A program made the translations under genes and the position numbers. A stretch of DNA of 64,000 bases from CAWKGV01 sp963849305. Its GTDB lineage: Bacteria > Pseudomonadota > Alphaproteobacteria > Acetobacterales > Acetobacteraceae. Shown here piece after piece: positions 33,514-42,340 of this stretch (positions within the stretch are counted from its first letter, which is position 1; every line of letters begins with the position of its first letter). The stretch is from the NCBI GenBank assembly GCA_963849305.1, contig CAWKGV010000006.1, positions 62,001-126,000 of the forward strand, in the 5' to 3' direction. Under the pieces are notes generated by a model that was not told where the DNA came from, ran no database searches, and saw only the letters and a list, made by a program, of their open reading frames with translations.

Positions 33514-34304
33514 CCGGCCTTGGCCAGCGCCCGTTTCGCGATCACGCCAACCAAATGCGCGCGATATTCGGCGCTGGCATGGATGTCGCTATTCATGTCA
33601 GTCGCTGGCGTGGTGACGTTGGCGATCGCGTCAGGGGAGAAATTGGAAGCCAACGCCTGCTCCATCGCGGTGTGCCGGAACACGCCGTTCTGCCCCGCCC
33701 CGGTCACAGCGACGCGCACGCCATCCTTCGTCTTGGCCACGAACACCCCGACGATGGCGTAGCGCGAGGCGGGGTTGCGGAACTTTTCGTAGGCCGCCTT
33801 CTCGGGAACCGGGAACTCCACCTCGGTGATGATCTCGCCCGGCTCCAGCGCGGTCGTGAACATGCCCTGAAAGAAATCCTCGGCCTTGATCGCGCGCCGG
33901 TTGGTTCGGATGGTGGCGCCGAGCGCGAGTGAGGCCGCCGGGTAATCGGCGGCAGGGTCGTTGTTCGCGATGCTGCCGCCGATGGTGCCGCGATGGCGCA
34001 CCTGCTCATCCCCGATCAGGAACGCAAGATCGGCAAGGGCCGGGATTTTCTGGCGGACCTCGGCGGACTTGGCGACTGTGGCGTGGGTCGTCATCGCGCC
34101 AATGGTAACGCTGTCGGCGCTGACCTTGATGCCGGACATCCCGGTTTTCGCAAGATCGACCACCGTGGTCGGCTGCGCCAGGCGCTGCTTCAGCACCGGG
34201 ATCAGGGTCATGCCGCCCGCCAGCGGCTTAGCCTCGGGGTCGGCACTAAGCAGCTTCACCGCCTCGTCCACGCTCGCCGGCTTCTGATAGGCGAACTCAT
34301 ACAT
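33510..34304 (-). CDS. FAD-binding subunit, CoxM-type molybdenum hydroxylase
   Basis: Medium subunit (264 residues) of a xanthine oxidase family enzyme; it passes electrons from the 2Fe-2S centres to FAD. Both FAD motifs are present: PLAGGMTLIPVLKQRL (about residues 28-43) and RHRGTIGGSIANNDPAADYP (about 97-116). It follows the CoxL-like gene by 56 bases in S-L-M order and overlaps the small HNGGPPL gene. Confidence 0.93.
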   Translation of the reverse strand: MYEFAYQKPASVDEAVKLLSADPEAKPLAGGMTLIPVLKQRLAQPTTVVDLAKTGMSGIKVSADSVTIGAMTTHATVAKSAEVRQKIPALADLAFLIGDEQVRHRGTIGGSIANNDPAADYPAASLALGATIRTNRRAIKAEDFFQGMFTTALEPGEIITEVEFPVPEKAAYEKFRNPASRYAIVGVFVAKTKDGVRVAVTGAGQNGVFRHTAMEQALASNFSPDAIANVTTPATDMNSDIHASAEYRAHLVGVIAKRALAKAG

Positions 34305-34360
34305 CGCATTGCCCTTCTATCCGATTGTTTCGCCCTGATTGTTCCGTCGTGGCCGCGCGA

Positions 34361-36742
34361 TCACTCGGCCGCCATCTTCGGTCGCCCCGCCTCGAGGAAG
34401 GACCAGACCTTCTGCGGCGTGGCCGGCATGTCGATGTGGCGCACGCCGTAGTCGCGCAGCGCGTCCACCACCGCGTTAATCACCGCGGGCGGGCTGCCGA
34501 TCGCGCCGACCTCCCCGCACCCCTTCGCCCCCAGCGGGTTGTGCGTGCAAAGCGTGGTCTCGGTCTTGACCGCGATGTCGGGCAGGTCGTCGGCGCGCGG
34601 CACGTGATAGTCCATCATCGAGCCGGTGATGAGCTGACCCGACCTGTCGTAGACTGCGTTCTCCAGCAATGCTTGGCCAATGCCCTGCGCGATGCCGCCT
34701 TGCACCTGGCCCTCGACGATCATCGGGTTGATCACCCGGCCCACATCGTCCACGCCGACGAAGCTCACCACATCGACGAACCCAGTCTCGGCATCGACCT
34801 CGACCTCGCATACGTGGCAACCGGCCGGGAAGGTGAAGTTCTTCGGGTCGTAGAAAGCGGTCTCCTCCAGCCCCGGCTCCAGTTCCTCGATCGGGTAGTT
34901 GTGCGGGACGTAGGCGGCGAGCGAGATCTCGGTCAGGCTCTTGGATTTGTCGGTTCCCGCGACGCTGAACTTGCCGCTCTTGTACTCGATGTCCTCGACG
35001 GCGGCTTCCAGCAGGTGCGCGGCGATGCGTTTGCCTTTGGCGACGATCTTGTCCATCGCCTTGACCATCGCGCTGCCACCCACGGGCAGGCTGCGGCTGC
35101 CGTAGGTTCCCATGCCGAACGGAATCTTCGCGGTGTCGCCATGCACCACCTCGATCTGATCGATCGGCACGCCGAGCTGTTCATGCACGAGCTGCGCGAA
35201 GGTAGTCTCATGCCCTTGCCCGTGACTGTGCGTGCCGGTGAACACGGTCACGCTGCCGGTCGGATGGACGCGGATATTAGCGCATTCATAGAGGCCGGCC
35301 CGAGCGCCGAGCGCCCCGGCGACCTGCGAAGGCGCGACCCCGCACGCCTCGACATAGGTCGAGAAGCCAATGCCGCGCAGCTTGCCGCGCGCGGCGGATG
35401 CCTTGCGACGTGCCTCGAAGCCAGCGTAGTCGGACGCTTCCAGCGCCGTTTTCAGCGTCGTCTGGTAATCGCCGCTGTCGTACTGCATCGCGACCGGCGT
35501 CTGGTAGGGGAACGCATCCGCCGGAATGAAGTTCTGCCGCCGCAACTCGATCCGGTCCATCCCCGTGTCGTGCGCGATCACGTCCACCATGCGCTCCAGC
35601 AGGAACGTCGCCTCGGGCCGGCCGGCGCCGCGATAGGCGTCCACCGGCACGGTGTTGGTGAACACCGCCTTGACCTCGGCGTAGATCGCCGGGGTCTTGT
35701 AGCATCCGGCGAGCAGCGTCGCGTGCGCGTAAGTTGGGATGAACGGCGCGAAGGTGGAGAGATAGCCGCCCATGTTGGCCAGCGTGGCGACCCGCAGCGC
35801 GAGGAAGTTGCCATCAGCGTCGAGCGCCATCTCGGCCGTGGTATCATGATCGCGCCCGTGTGCGTCCGACATGAAGCTCTCGCCGCGCTCGCAGGTCCAT
35901 TTCACCGGCCGGCGCACCTTGGCCGAAGCCCAGGTGGCGATGGCTTCCTCGGCGTAGTGGTAGATCTTGGAGCCGAACCCGCCGCCCACGTCGGGCGCCA
36001 CCACGCGCAGCCGGCTTTCCGGGATGTGCAGCACGAACGCTCCCATTAGCAGGCGAATCACATGGGGGTTCTGGCTGGTGGTGTACAACGTGTAGTCGCC
36101 GGAGCTGGGATCGAACTCGCCGATCGCGGCACGCGGCTCCATGGCGTTCGGGATCAGGCGGTTGTTCGTCAGCTCAAGCTTCACCACTTTCGCCGCGCGG
36201 CCGAACGCGGCGTCCACCAGCGCTTTGTCGCCCAGGTGCCAGTCGAAGCAGATGTTGCCCGGCACGTCGTCGTGGACCAATGGCGCGCCGGGGGCGATGG
36301 CGTCGCGCAACGAGGCGACGGCGGGCAGATCCTCGTACTCGATCTCGATCTTCTCGGCCGCGTCCTTGGCCGCCTCGCGGCTTTCCGCCACCACCACCGC
36401 GACTGGGTCGCCGACATGGCGAACCTTGCCGACCGCGAGCACCGGATGCGGCGGCTCGGCCATCGGCGAACCGTCCTTGCTATGGATCTGCCAACCGCAG
36501 GGCAGGCCACCCACGCCGTCGGCCTGCATGTCCGCGCCGGTGAAGACGCCGGCCACACCGGGCGCAGCCTTGGCGGCGGAGGTGTCGATCCGCGCGATCC
36601 GCGCGCTCGGCTGGTCGGAACGGCGGATATAGGCATAGAGCTGGCCAGGGCGGTTGATATCGTCGGTATAGTTGCCGCGCCCACTGATGAATCGCAGATC
36701 TTCCTTGCGGCGGACCGAGGCGCCGATGCCTTCGTTGGCCAT
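34361..36742 (-). CDS. Molybdopterin large subunit, form II CoxL-type
   Basis: Large catalytic subunit (793 residues) of an aerobic molybdenum hydroxylase. It begins MANEGIGASVRRKEDLRFIS at ATG 36742. The active-site loop reads PVDAYRGAGRPEATF, the AYRGAGR form II type, not the AYxCSFR of true CO dehydrogenase. GGGFGSKIYHYAEEAI is the first Moco loop and GAKGCGEVGAIGSPPAVINA holds the catalytic Glu. The substrate is probably an aldehyde or N-heterocycle rather than CO. The reading frame extends far upstream through coxS in another register; that part is spurious. Confidence 0.93.
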   Translation of the reverse strand: MANEGIGASVRRKEDLRFISGRGNYTDDINRPGQLYAYIRRSDQPSARIARIDTSAAKAAPGVAGVFTGADMQADGVGGLPCGWQIHSKDGSPMAEPPHPVLAVGKVRHVGDPVAVVVAESREAAKDAAEKIEIEYEDLPAVASLRDAIAPGAPLVHDDVPGNICFDWHLGDKALVDAAFGRAAKVVKLELTNNRLIPNAMEPRAAIGEFDPSSGDYTLYTTSQNPHVIRLLMGAFVLHIPESRLRVVAPDVGGGFGSKIYHYAEEAIATWASAKVRRPVKWTCERGESFMSDAHGRDHDTTAEMALDADGNFLALRVATLANMGGYLSTFAPFIPTYAHATLLAGCYKTPAIYAEVKAVFTNTVPVDAYRGAGRPEATFLLERMVDVIAHDTGMDRIELRRQNFIPADAFPYQTPVAMQYDSGDYQTTLKTALEASDYAGFEARRKASAARGKLRGIGFSTYVEACGVAPSQVAGALGARAGLYECANIRVHPTGSVTVFTGTHSHGQGHETTFAQLVHEQLGVPIDQIEVVHGDTAKIPFGMGTYGSRSLPVGGSAMVKAMDKIVAKGKRIAAHLLEAAVEDIEYKSGKFSVAGTDKSKSLTEISLAAYVPHNYPIEELEPGLEETAFYDPKNFTFPAGCHVCEVEVDAETGFVDVVSFVGVDDVGRVINPMIVEGQVQGGIAQGIGQALLENAVYDRSGQLITGSMMDYHVPRADDLPDIAVKTETTLCTHNPLGAKGCGEVGAIGSPPAVINAVVDALRDYGVRHIDMPATPQKVWSFLEAGRPKMAAE

Positions 36743-36768
36743 TGTCCTCTCCACTTGCTGCTGGTCGG

Positions 36769-37266
36769 CTACTCGGCCGCTGCCGGCATGGACTTGCCGT
36801 GCATGAGCGGCCAGGCGGCCGCGATCGCCTTGACGATGTTGTGGTAGCCGGTGCAGCGACAGAGATTGCCTTCCAGGCCTTCGCGGATCTGCCGGTCGGT
36901 CAGCCCCTCGGGGTGGCTCTGCACCAGATCCACGGCACTCATGACCATGCCGGGTGTGCAGAAGCCGCACTGCAACGCGTGGTGTTCGCGGAACATTTCC
37001 TGCATCGGATGCAGCGTGCCGTCCGGCTTGGCGAGGCCCTCGATCGTGGTGACTTGGGTGCCCTGGGCCTGCAACGCGAGCATGGTGCAGGACTTCACGG
37101 ACTCGCCGTCCACGTGCACGACGCAGGCCCCGCACTGGCTGGTGTCGCAGCCGACATGGGTGCCGGTCAGCCCCAGCTTCTCGCGCAGAAGCTCGACCAG
37201 GAGGGTGCGCCCCTCGACCTCGACCGTGTGCTGCTTGCCGTTCACCGTCAGGCTTACCTGAGGCAT
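36769..37266 (-). CDS. 2Fe-2S subunit, CoxS-type
   Basis: Small iron-sulfur subunit of 165 residues. The plant-type cluster ligands are in HVGCDTSQCGACVVHVDGES plus CTMLA, and the second cluster in HALQCGFCTPGMVMS and GNLCRCTGYHNIVKAI. ATG 37266 starts MPQVSLTVNGKQHTVEVEGR. It is first in the coxSLM-type operon, 26 bases before the large subunit. No maturation genes (coxD-G) adjoin this locus, though a MoxR/CoxD-type ATPase begins at 63.5 kb. Confidence 0.94.
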   Translation of the reverse strand: MPQVSLTVNGKQHTVEVEGRTLLVELLREKLGLTGTHVGCDTSQCGACVVHVDGESVKSCTMLALQAQGTQVTTIEGLAKPDGTLHPMQEMFREHHALQCGFCTPGMVMSAVDLVQSHPEGLTDRQIREGLEGNLCRCTGYHNIVKAIAAAWPLMHGKSMPAAAE

Positions 37267-37379
37267 CCTGTCCCCCTCCGTCTCTGCCGCGTCGCCGCCA
37301 TGTTGTCCGCCCACGCGCCCGCCGCCCCGGGCGGGGCGGCGGGTATCCTGCCCAGAATGGTCGCGCGGGAAGCAGGCGG

Positions 37380-37781
37380 TCAAGGCGGTAAGGCGGGTGC
37401 GAGGTCCGTCTTCGCGAAGTCCATTCCCTTGTAGAGCAGCGGCAGACTGCGCGCCTTCGCGAGCGCGTAGGCGGCACAGTCGCCGAGGTTGAGGCCCGCT
37501 GGGTGGCGCCCCTTGCCGAAACGCAAGAAGCCTTGCCGAGCCAGGGAGGTCAACTCAACGTCGAACGGTATGATCTGGATTCCGATGCTGCGGACCAACT
37601 CGTCTAGCGAACGCCATTCGGCCGCATGACGAGTCCTTCCCGTCAGGACCATCGACGCCTCGAAATAGCTGACTGCCGACATCGCGCAGGCCTCCGCCTC
37701 CACCATGCGGCGAATGAACCGGTCGGCATCCGGCTCCAGGCGCAGCACGGCGATCACCGCCGAGGTATCAACAGCGATCAC
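37380..37781 (-). CDS. PIN-domain (VapC-type) toxin-like RNase
   Basis: A 133-residue PIN domain protein. Acidic catalytic residues are seen in MIAVDTSAVIAVLRLEPDAD (Asp5), Glu in AVSYFEASMVL, Asp in NLGDCAAYALAKARSLPLLY and the final Asp in GMDFAKTDL. Family members are Mg-dependent ribonucleases. The GTG start overlaps the stop of the upstream XRE protein (GTGA), giving the coupled antitoxin-then-toxin order. It lies downstream of the Rieske locus, divergent from it. Confidence 0.88.
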   Translation of the reverse strand: MIAVDTSAVIAVLRLEPDADRFIRRMVEAEACAMSAVSYFEASMVLTGRTRHAAEWRSLDELVRSIGIQIIPFDVELTSLARQGFLRFGKGRHPAGLNLGDCAAYALAKARSLPLLYKGMDFAKTDLAPALPP

Positions 37782-38131
37782 GCCGGAAGGCCGTTCTCGT
37801 CATACAGGTCTTCTTCGGTGAATGGCGGCAGCTCTTTCTGTCGGGCTGCGCTGCGCTCCGCGATAGCGCGTACCTCACGATACGTCTGCTCGGCGTCACG
37901 TCGCGGCACGGACGCGAGCTTGCGAACGCCGTCGGCGATGAACTCCGCACCGGCCGCCTCTAGCGCGCGCTGAATCTTCTCCACCGTCGCCGAACCCACG
38001 CGCCCGGGGCCATCGGGTGCCTCCAATCGGCGGATGGTGACAACAGACACGCCCGCGCGGCGCGCAAGGTCGTCCTGATCGAGGCGGAGCAAGGCGCGAG
38101 CGGCGCGAACCTGCTCTGGAGAGATGAGCAT
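37778..38131 (-). CDS. XRE-type helix-turn-helix antitoxin-like protein
   Basis: A 117-residue protein beginning MLISPEQVRAARALLRLDQD, with the helix-turn-helix DDLARRAGVSVVTIRRLEA (about residues 20-38) and VEKIQRALEAAGAEFI. The C-terminal half (REVRAIAERSAARQKELPPF) is charged and likely binds the PIN partner. ATG 38131 keeps the complete HTH and drops 12 improbable residues. XRE-type proteins are less usual VapC partners than AbrB or RHH types. It probably autorepresses the pair and diverges from the dioxygenase operon across about 100 bases. Confidence 0.8.
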   Translation of the reverse strand: MLISPEQVRAARALLRLDQDDLARRAGVSVVTIRRLEAPDGPGRVGSATVEKIQRALEAAGAEFIADGVRKLASVPRRDAEQTYREVRAIAERSAARQKELPPFTEEDLYDENGLPA

Positions 38132-38230
38132 GACAGGATCATATCCCGAATGAGCGCAAGCGATCAAACCGAGACTTGCGCCTCGGCTTCACGCCGCGCA
38201 AGCTTCGCCCACCCTGCTGGGAGATATCCG

Positions 38231-39484
38231 ATGCCCGATGCGCTCGCCGGTTTATCCGCGGGGCCGGCAGGCCGGCATCCTTGGCCCGAAGGGCTCACGC
38301 GCATCCCGTTCTGGGCCTATCAGGATCGGGACGTGCTCGCGGTTGAGCAGGCGCGGGTGTTCGCGGGTCCGGTCTGGAATTATCTATGCCTGGAGACCGA
38401 AATCGCGAACCCGGGCGACTGGCGGACCAGCGTCGTCGGCACCATGCCGATAGTGGTGGTGCGCACCGAGCAAGGCGGCATCGCCGCGTTCGAGAACCGC
38501 TGTGCGCATCGCGGCGCGCTGATCTGTCTCGACGACGCCGGCTTGGGCGCCAAGGACTTCACCTGCGTTTATCATTCCTGGCGGTACGACCTCTGCGGCA
38601 ATCTCCGCTCGGTCGCCTTCCGCCACGGCGTCAATGGCAAGGGCGGGATGCCGGCGGAGTTCTGCCTTGAGGCGCACGGACCGCGCAAGCTGCGCACGAC
38701 CACGCTCTGCGGGCTGGTGTTCGGCACCCTCTCGCCACACACGCCGAAGATCGAGACCTGTATCGGCCCCGATGTCCTGGCGCGCATCCAGCGAGTTGCC
38801 GGCAGGAAACTCGAGATCATCGGCCGCTTCACCGAAGTATTGCCGAACAACTGGAAGCTGTATGCCGAGAACGTCAGGGACACCTATCACGCCAGCCTGC
38901 TGCACGTGTTCTTCGCCACCTTCAAGATTAACCGGCTGAGCCAGGGCGGTGGGGTCACGGTCAGCCCCGGTGGCGGCAGCCACGTATCGGAAACACTGGC
39001 GCCGACCGAGGAGGCGGACACCGCCTATAAGGGCCTCCGTTCCGTTGACGAGAGATTCCGTCTGGCTGATCCCAGTCTGCTGAATGCCGTCGATGAACAT
39101 GGCGATCGTATCCAGCAACAGATCATCTCGGTGTTCCCGAATTTCGTGCTCCAGCGCACCCGCAACGCCATCGCCGTGCGCCATTTCGTTCCGCGCGGCG
39201 TGGGACAGACCGACCTGAACTGGATTTTCCTCGGCTATGCCGACGACACGGCGGAGATGCGCGCGAGCCGGCTCCGGCAGTTCAACCTCACCGGCCCCGC
39301 CGGCTACGTCTCGCTGGAGGATGGCTGCATCGGCGGCTTCGTCGAGCGTGGCGCGGCGGCCGCTTCCGGTGAGGCATCGATCCTTGAGATGGGCGGCCAC
39401 GGGACCGAGAGCCAGGAGACGCGCGCCAGCGAGGCCTCGGTGCGCGGCTTCTGGAAGGAGTGGCGCGCGGCAATGGGGATTTAG
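38231..39484 (+). CDS. Rieske ring-hydroxylating dioxygenase alpha subunit, copy 1
   Basis: Catalytic alpha subunit of 417 residues. The Rieske site is CAHRGALI and CVYHSWRYDL (CxH-17-CxxH type). The mononuclear iron ligands are in NVRDTYHASLLHVFF (Asp, then two His). ATG 38231 follows GGAGAT; upstream codons are implausible. Overall character is that of the anthranilate/salicylate/terephthalate group, suggesting an aromatic acid substrate. It is followed by the beta subunit and a second, closely related alpha subunit. No ferredoxin or reductase gene is present nearby. Confidence 0.9.
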   Translation: MPDALAGLSAGPAGRHPWPEGLTRIPFWAYQDRDVLAVEQARVFAGPVWNYLCLETEIANPGDWRTSVVGTMPIVVVRTEQGGIAAFENRCAHRGALICLDDAGLGAKDFTCVYHSWRYDLCGNLRSVAFRHGVNGKGGMPAEFCLEAHGPRKLRTTTLCGLVFGTLSPHTPKIETCIGPDVLARIQRVAGRKLEIIGRFTEVLPNNWKLYAENVRDTYHASLLHVFFATFKINRLSQGGGVTVSPGGGSHVSETLAPTEEADTAYKGLRSVDERFRLADPSLLNAVDEHGDRIQQQIISVFPNFVLQRTRNAIAVRHFVPRGVGQTDLNWIFLGYADDTAEMRASRLRQFNLTGPAGYVSLEDGCIGGFVERGAAAASGEASILEMGGHGTESQETRASEASVRGFWKEWRAAMGI

Positions 39485-39487
39485 GCG

Positions 39488-39961
39488 ATGGGCGACACCG
39501 AGACCCTGTTCCACCTCGCCGCGCTGAACGCGGCCTATGCCGGCGCGATCGACGCAGATCGACTGGAAGAGTGGCCGGGCTTCTTCCTCGAACGCTGTCT
39601 GTACAAGATCACCACCGCGGAGAACCTGCGGCGCGGCTACGCGGCCGGAATCGTCTATGCCGACAGCCGGGCGATGCTCACCGACCGCATCGCCGCCCTG
39701 CGTCAAGCCAATATCTACGAACGCCAAATGTATCGCCATATTGTCGGAATGCCGCTGATCGGCCCCGCCGTGGGCGAAGACATCGCGGCGCAGACCCCAT
39801 TCCTGGTCGTGCGCACGATGCGCGACGGCCGGATGGACCTGTTCGCCGCGGGCCAGTACCTGGATCGGGTCCGCGATGACGCCGGAACGCTTCGCTTTGC
39901 CGAACGTATCGTCGCCTGCGACAGCCAGCGTTTCGACACCTTGCTCGCGATCCCGCTATAG
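39488..39961 (+). CDS. Ring-hydroxylating dioxygenase beta subunit
   Basis: Small subunit of 157 residues with the NTF2-like cone fold. Diagnostic segments are LFHLAALNAAYAGAIDADRL, FFLERCLYKITTAENLRRGY, DSRAMLTDRIAALRQANIYE and YRHIVGMPLIG, close to AntB/NagH-type beta subunits. It begins 3 bases after alpha copy 1 and ends 9 bases before alpha copy 2, so it could assemble with either. Confidence 0.9.
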   Translation: MGDTETLFHLAALNAAYAGAIDADRLEEWPGFFLERCLYKITTAENLRRGYAAGIVYADSRAMLTDRIAALRQANIYERQMYRHIVGMPLIGPAVGEDIAAQTPFLVVRTMRDGRMDLFAAGQYLDRVRDDAGTLRFAERIVACDSQRFDTLLAIPL

Positions 39962-39970
39962 GAGGGACCG

Positions 39971-41224
39971 ATGGAAACGGCTGCGCGCGTCGGCGCCATT
40001 CCCTCAAGCCAGCATCCGGCCTGGCCCGACGGGCTGACCCGCGTGCCGTACTGGGTCTATCAAGACCCCGACGTGCTCGCCGTCGAGCAGGCGCGCATCT
40101 TCGAGGGGCCGGTCTGGAACTATCTGTGCCTGGAAGCCGAAATCCCTAACCCGGACGATTGGCGGACCAGCTTCGTGGGCGCGATGCCGGTCGTTGTCGC
40201 CCGCACGGAAGACGGTGCCATCGCCGCGTTCGAGAACCGTTGCGCGCATCGCGGCGCGCTGATCTGCCTCGACGACGCCGGCTCGGGCGCCAAGGACTTC
40301 ACTTGCGTCTATCACGCCTGGCGCTACGACCTCCGCGGCAATCTCCGCTCGGTCGCCTTCCGCCACGGGGTCAACGGCAAGGGCGGGATGCCGGCGGAGT
40401 TCCGGCTGGAGGCGCACGGCCCGCGCAAGCTGCGCGTCGCCACCCTATGCGGCCTGGTGTTCGGCACATTATCCGCCGAGGCGCCCGACCTGGAAACATG
40501 GATCAGCCCCGAGATCGTCGCCCGCATCCGACGCGTCCTGCGCGCGCCGGTCGAGATCATCGGCCGGTTCACTCAGGAATTGCCGAACAACTGGAAGCTC
40601 TACATCGAAAACGTGAAGGACACCTACCACGCCAGCCTGTTGCATCTGTTTTTCGCGACCTTCCGCATCACCCGCTTGAGCCAGGGCGGCGGCGTGATCG
40701 TCAGCGAGAGCGGCGGACACCACGCCTCCGCCACGCTTGCGACACCGCAGGCCGCGGATACAAGTTATCAAGGGCTGCGCTCGGCGAACGAGGATTTCCG
40801 GCTCGCCGACCCGAGCCTGCTCGAATGCCGCGACGAGTTCGGCGACGGCGTGCAGATCCAGATTCTCGCCGTGTTCCCCACCTTCGTGCTGCAACAGGTC
40901 CGCAATTCGATCGTGGTGCGGCAAGTCGTCCCGCGCGGCACGGAGCGGACCGACCTCCACTGGACCTATCTTGGCTTCGCCGACGATGCTGCCGATCTGC
41001 GCGCACTTCGGATAAAGCAGGCGAACCTGATCGGACCGGCCGGATACGTCTCCATGGAGGATGGCTGCGTCGGCGGCTTCGTCCAACGCGGCGCGGCGGC
41101 GGCCTCGAACCAGGCATCCGTGGTCGAAATGGGAGGCGCCGCAGCCGGGAGCCAGGAGACGCGCGCCACCGAAGCCTCGGTACGCGGCTTCTGGAAACAG
41201 TGGCGCGCGACGACCGGGTTTTGA
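39971..41224 (+). CDS. Rieske ring-hydroxylating dioxygenase alpha subunit, copy 2
   Basis: Paralogue of the gene at 38231, same length (417 residues). The Rieske ligands CAHRGALI and CVYHAWRYDL and iron ligands NVKDTYHASLLHLFF are intact. Nucleotide identity to copy 1 is high over the Rieske domain (long runs of identical bases around 40250-40400) and lower in the catalytic domain, fitting a tandem duplication followed by specificity divergence. AGGAGGG lies 2-8 bases before ATG 39971. It converges with minE across 15 bases. Confidence 0.9.
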   Translation: METAARVGAIPSSQHPAWPDGLTRVPYWVYQDPDVLAVEQARIFEGPVWNYLCLEAEIPNPDDWRTSFVGAMPVVVARTEDGAIAAFENRCAHRGALICLDDAGSGAKDFTCVYHAWRYDLRGNLRSVAFRHGVNGKGGMPAEFRLEAHGPRKLRVATLCGLVFGTLSAEAPDLETWISPEIVARIRRVLRAPVEIIGRFTQELPNNWKLYIENVKDTYHASLLHLFFATFRITRLSQGGGVIVSESGGHHASATLATPQAADTSYQGLRSANEDFRLADPSLLECRDEFGDGVQIQILAVFPTFVLQQVRNSIVVRQVVPRGTERTDLHWTYLGFADDAADLRALRIKQANLIGPAGYVSMEDGCVGGFVQRGAAAASNQASVVEMGGAAAGSQETRATEASVRGFWKQWRATTGF

Positions 41225-41239
41225 TCCGCTCTACGCCGG

Positions 41240-41497
41240 CTAGTTGCTCCGGCCCGGGCTCGGCACCTCGACATCGATCTCCAGCATCGAAACCGAGCTG
41301 CCGCGGTCCAGCTTGATTTGCACCATGTCGCGCTCCACCGCGACATGCCTCGCGATCACTGCCAGGATCTCTTCCTGCAAGGTCGAGACCAGATCGGATT
41401 TGCCGATCACTGCGCGCTCGTGCTGAAGCAAGACTTGCAGCCGCTCGCGCGCGACCGGCGCCGAATCGCGCCGCCGGAACATGGTGAGCAAGCTCAT
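41240..41497 (-). CDS. minE: Cell division topological specificity factor MinE
   Basis: 85-residue MinE. It begins with the membrane-targeting MSLLTMFRRRDSAPVARERL, then the MinD-activating region LQVLLQHERA and the dimerisation part LQEEILAVIARHVAVERDMV. Its start overlaps the minD stop (ATGA). It drives MinCD oscillation to place the septum at midcell. Confidence 0.95.
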   Translation of the reverse strand: MSLLTMFRRRDSAPVARERLQVLLQHERAVIGKSDLVSTLQEEILAVIARHVAVERDMVQIKLDRGSSVSMLEIDVEVPSPGRSN

Positions 41498-42312
41498 GCC
41501 GCCACCCTCCGGCCGAACAGCTTGCCGAAGAAGCTCGGCCGCTCGACCGGCACCTTGATCTCGAGCGTCTCGCCGCGCAGCCGCTTGGCCGCTTCTGCAT
41601 AGGCCCGCGCCGGCGCGCTGGTGGGATTGCTGATGGTGATCGGGGCACCAAGGTTGGATGCGCGCAGCACTTCTTGGCTCTCGGGAATAATGCCGAGCAG
41701 CGGGATCGACAAGATCTCCAGCACGTCCTCGGTCTTCAGCATTTCACCCCGCGCCGCGCGCCCACCGTCGTAGCGGGTCAGCAGCAAGTGCTTGGCGATG
41801 CGCTGGCCGTTCTCCGCCTTCGCCGTCTTCGAGTTGAGCAGGCCGATGATACGGTCCGAGTCGCGCACCGACGAGACTTCGGGGTTGGTCACCACCACGG
41901 CGATGTCGGCATGGCGCATCGCCAAGGTCGCGCCACGCTCGATACCGGCCGGGCTGTCGCAAACGATCCAGTCGAACCGCTCGCGAAGCTGCTCCATCAC
42001 CCGTTCAACGCCCTCGTCGGTCAGCGCCTCCTTGTCCCGGGTCTGCGAGGCGGGAAGCAGGGAGAGCGTGTCCAACCGCTTGTCGCGGATCAGGGCTTGG
42101 GGCAGCTTGGCGTCGCCCTGGACGACGTTGATCAAGTCGAACACCACCCGGCGCTCGGCGCCCATAACCAGGTCGAGGTTGCGCAAGCCGACATCGAAAT
42201 CGACCACGACCACATTGGCGCCGCTCTGCGCCAATGCGCCTCCGAGCGCGGCGGTGGACGTGGTCTTGCCCACACCGCCTTTGCCGGATGTCACGACCAC
42301 GACCTGGGCCAT
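41494..42312 (-). CDS. minD: Septum site-determining ATPase MinD
   Basis: 272-residue deviant Walker ATPase. The P-loop is VTSGKGGVGKTTSTAALGGA (residues 8-27), with VVVVDFDVGLRNLDLVMGAE and DWIVCDSPAGIERGATLA as switch regions. The C-terminal amphipathic membrane helix is FFGKLFGRR. ATG 42312 is 28 bases after minC, preceded by AGGAGATAG. The order minC-minD-minE is canonical. Confidence 0.96.
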   Translation of the reverse strand: MAQVVVVTSGKGGVGKTTSTAALGGALAQSGANVVVVDFDVGLRNLDLVMGAERRVVFDLINVVQGDAKLPQALIRDKRLDTLSLLPASQTRDKEALTDEGVERVMEQLRERFDWIVCDSPAGIERGATLAMRHADIAVVVTNPEVSSVRDSDRIIGLLNSKTAKAENGQRIAKHLLLTRYDGGRAARGEMLKTEDVLEILSIPLLGIIPESQEVLRASNLGAPITISNPTSAPARAYAEAAKRLRGETLEIKVPVERPSFFGKLFGRRVAA

Positions 42313-42340
42313 TGCTCTGCTATCTCCTGTCGCTCGGTTG

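Noticed and set aside
34325..36049. 574-codon plus-strand open frame
   Set aside because: It lies antisense to the clearly conserved CoxL-type gene and has the Arg/His/Asp-rich composition typical of codon-bias shadows in high-GC DNA.
34361..37266. True carbon monoxide dehydrogenase (coxMSL)
   Set aside because: The active-site loop is AYRGAGR (form II), not the AYxCSFR motif of form I CO dehydrogenase, and the gene order is S-L-M.
34361..37477. 1038-codon frame suggesting a larger molybdopterin protein
   Set aside because: The region before 36742 overlaps the CoxS-type gene in a different register and has no protein character.
38384..39739. 451-codon minus-strand open frame
   Set aside because: Antisense to Rieske alpha subunit copy 1; no domain, and its extent mirrors codon bias of the real gene.
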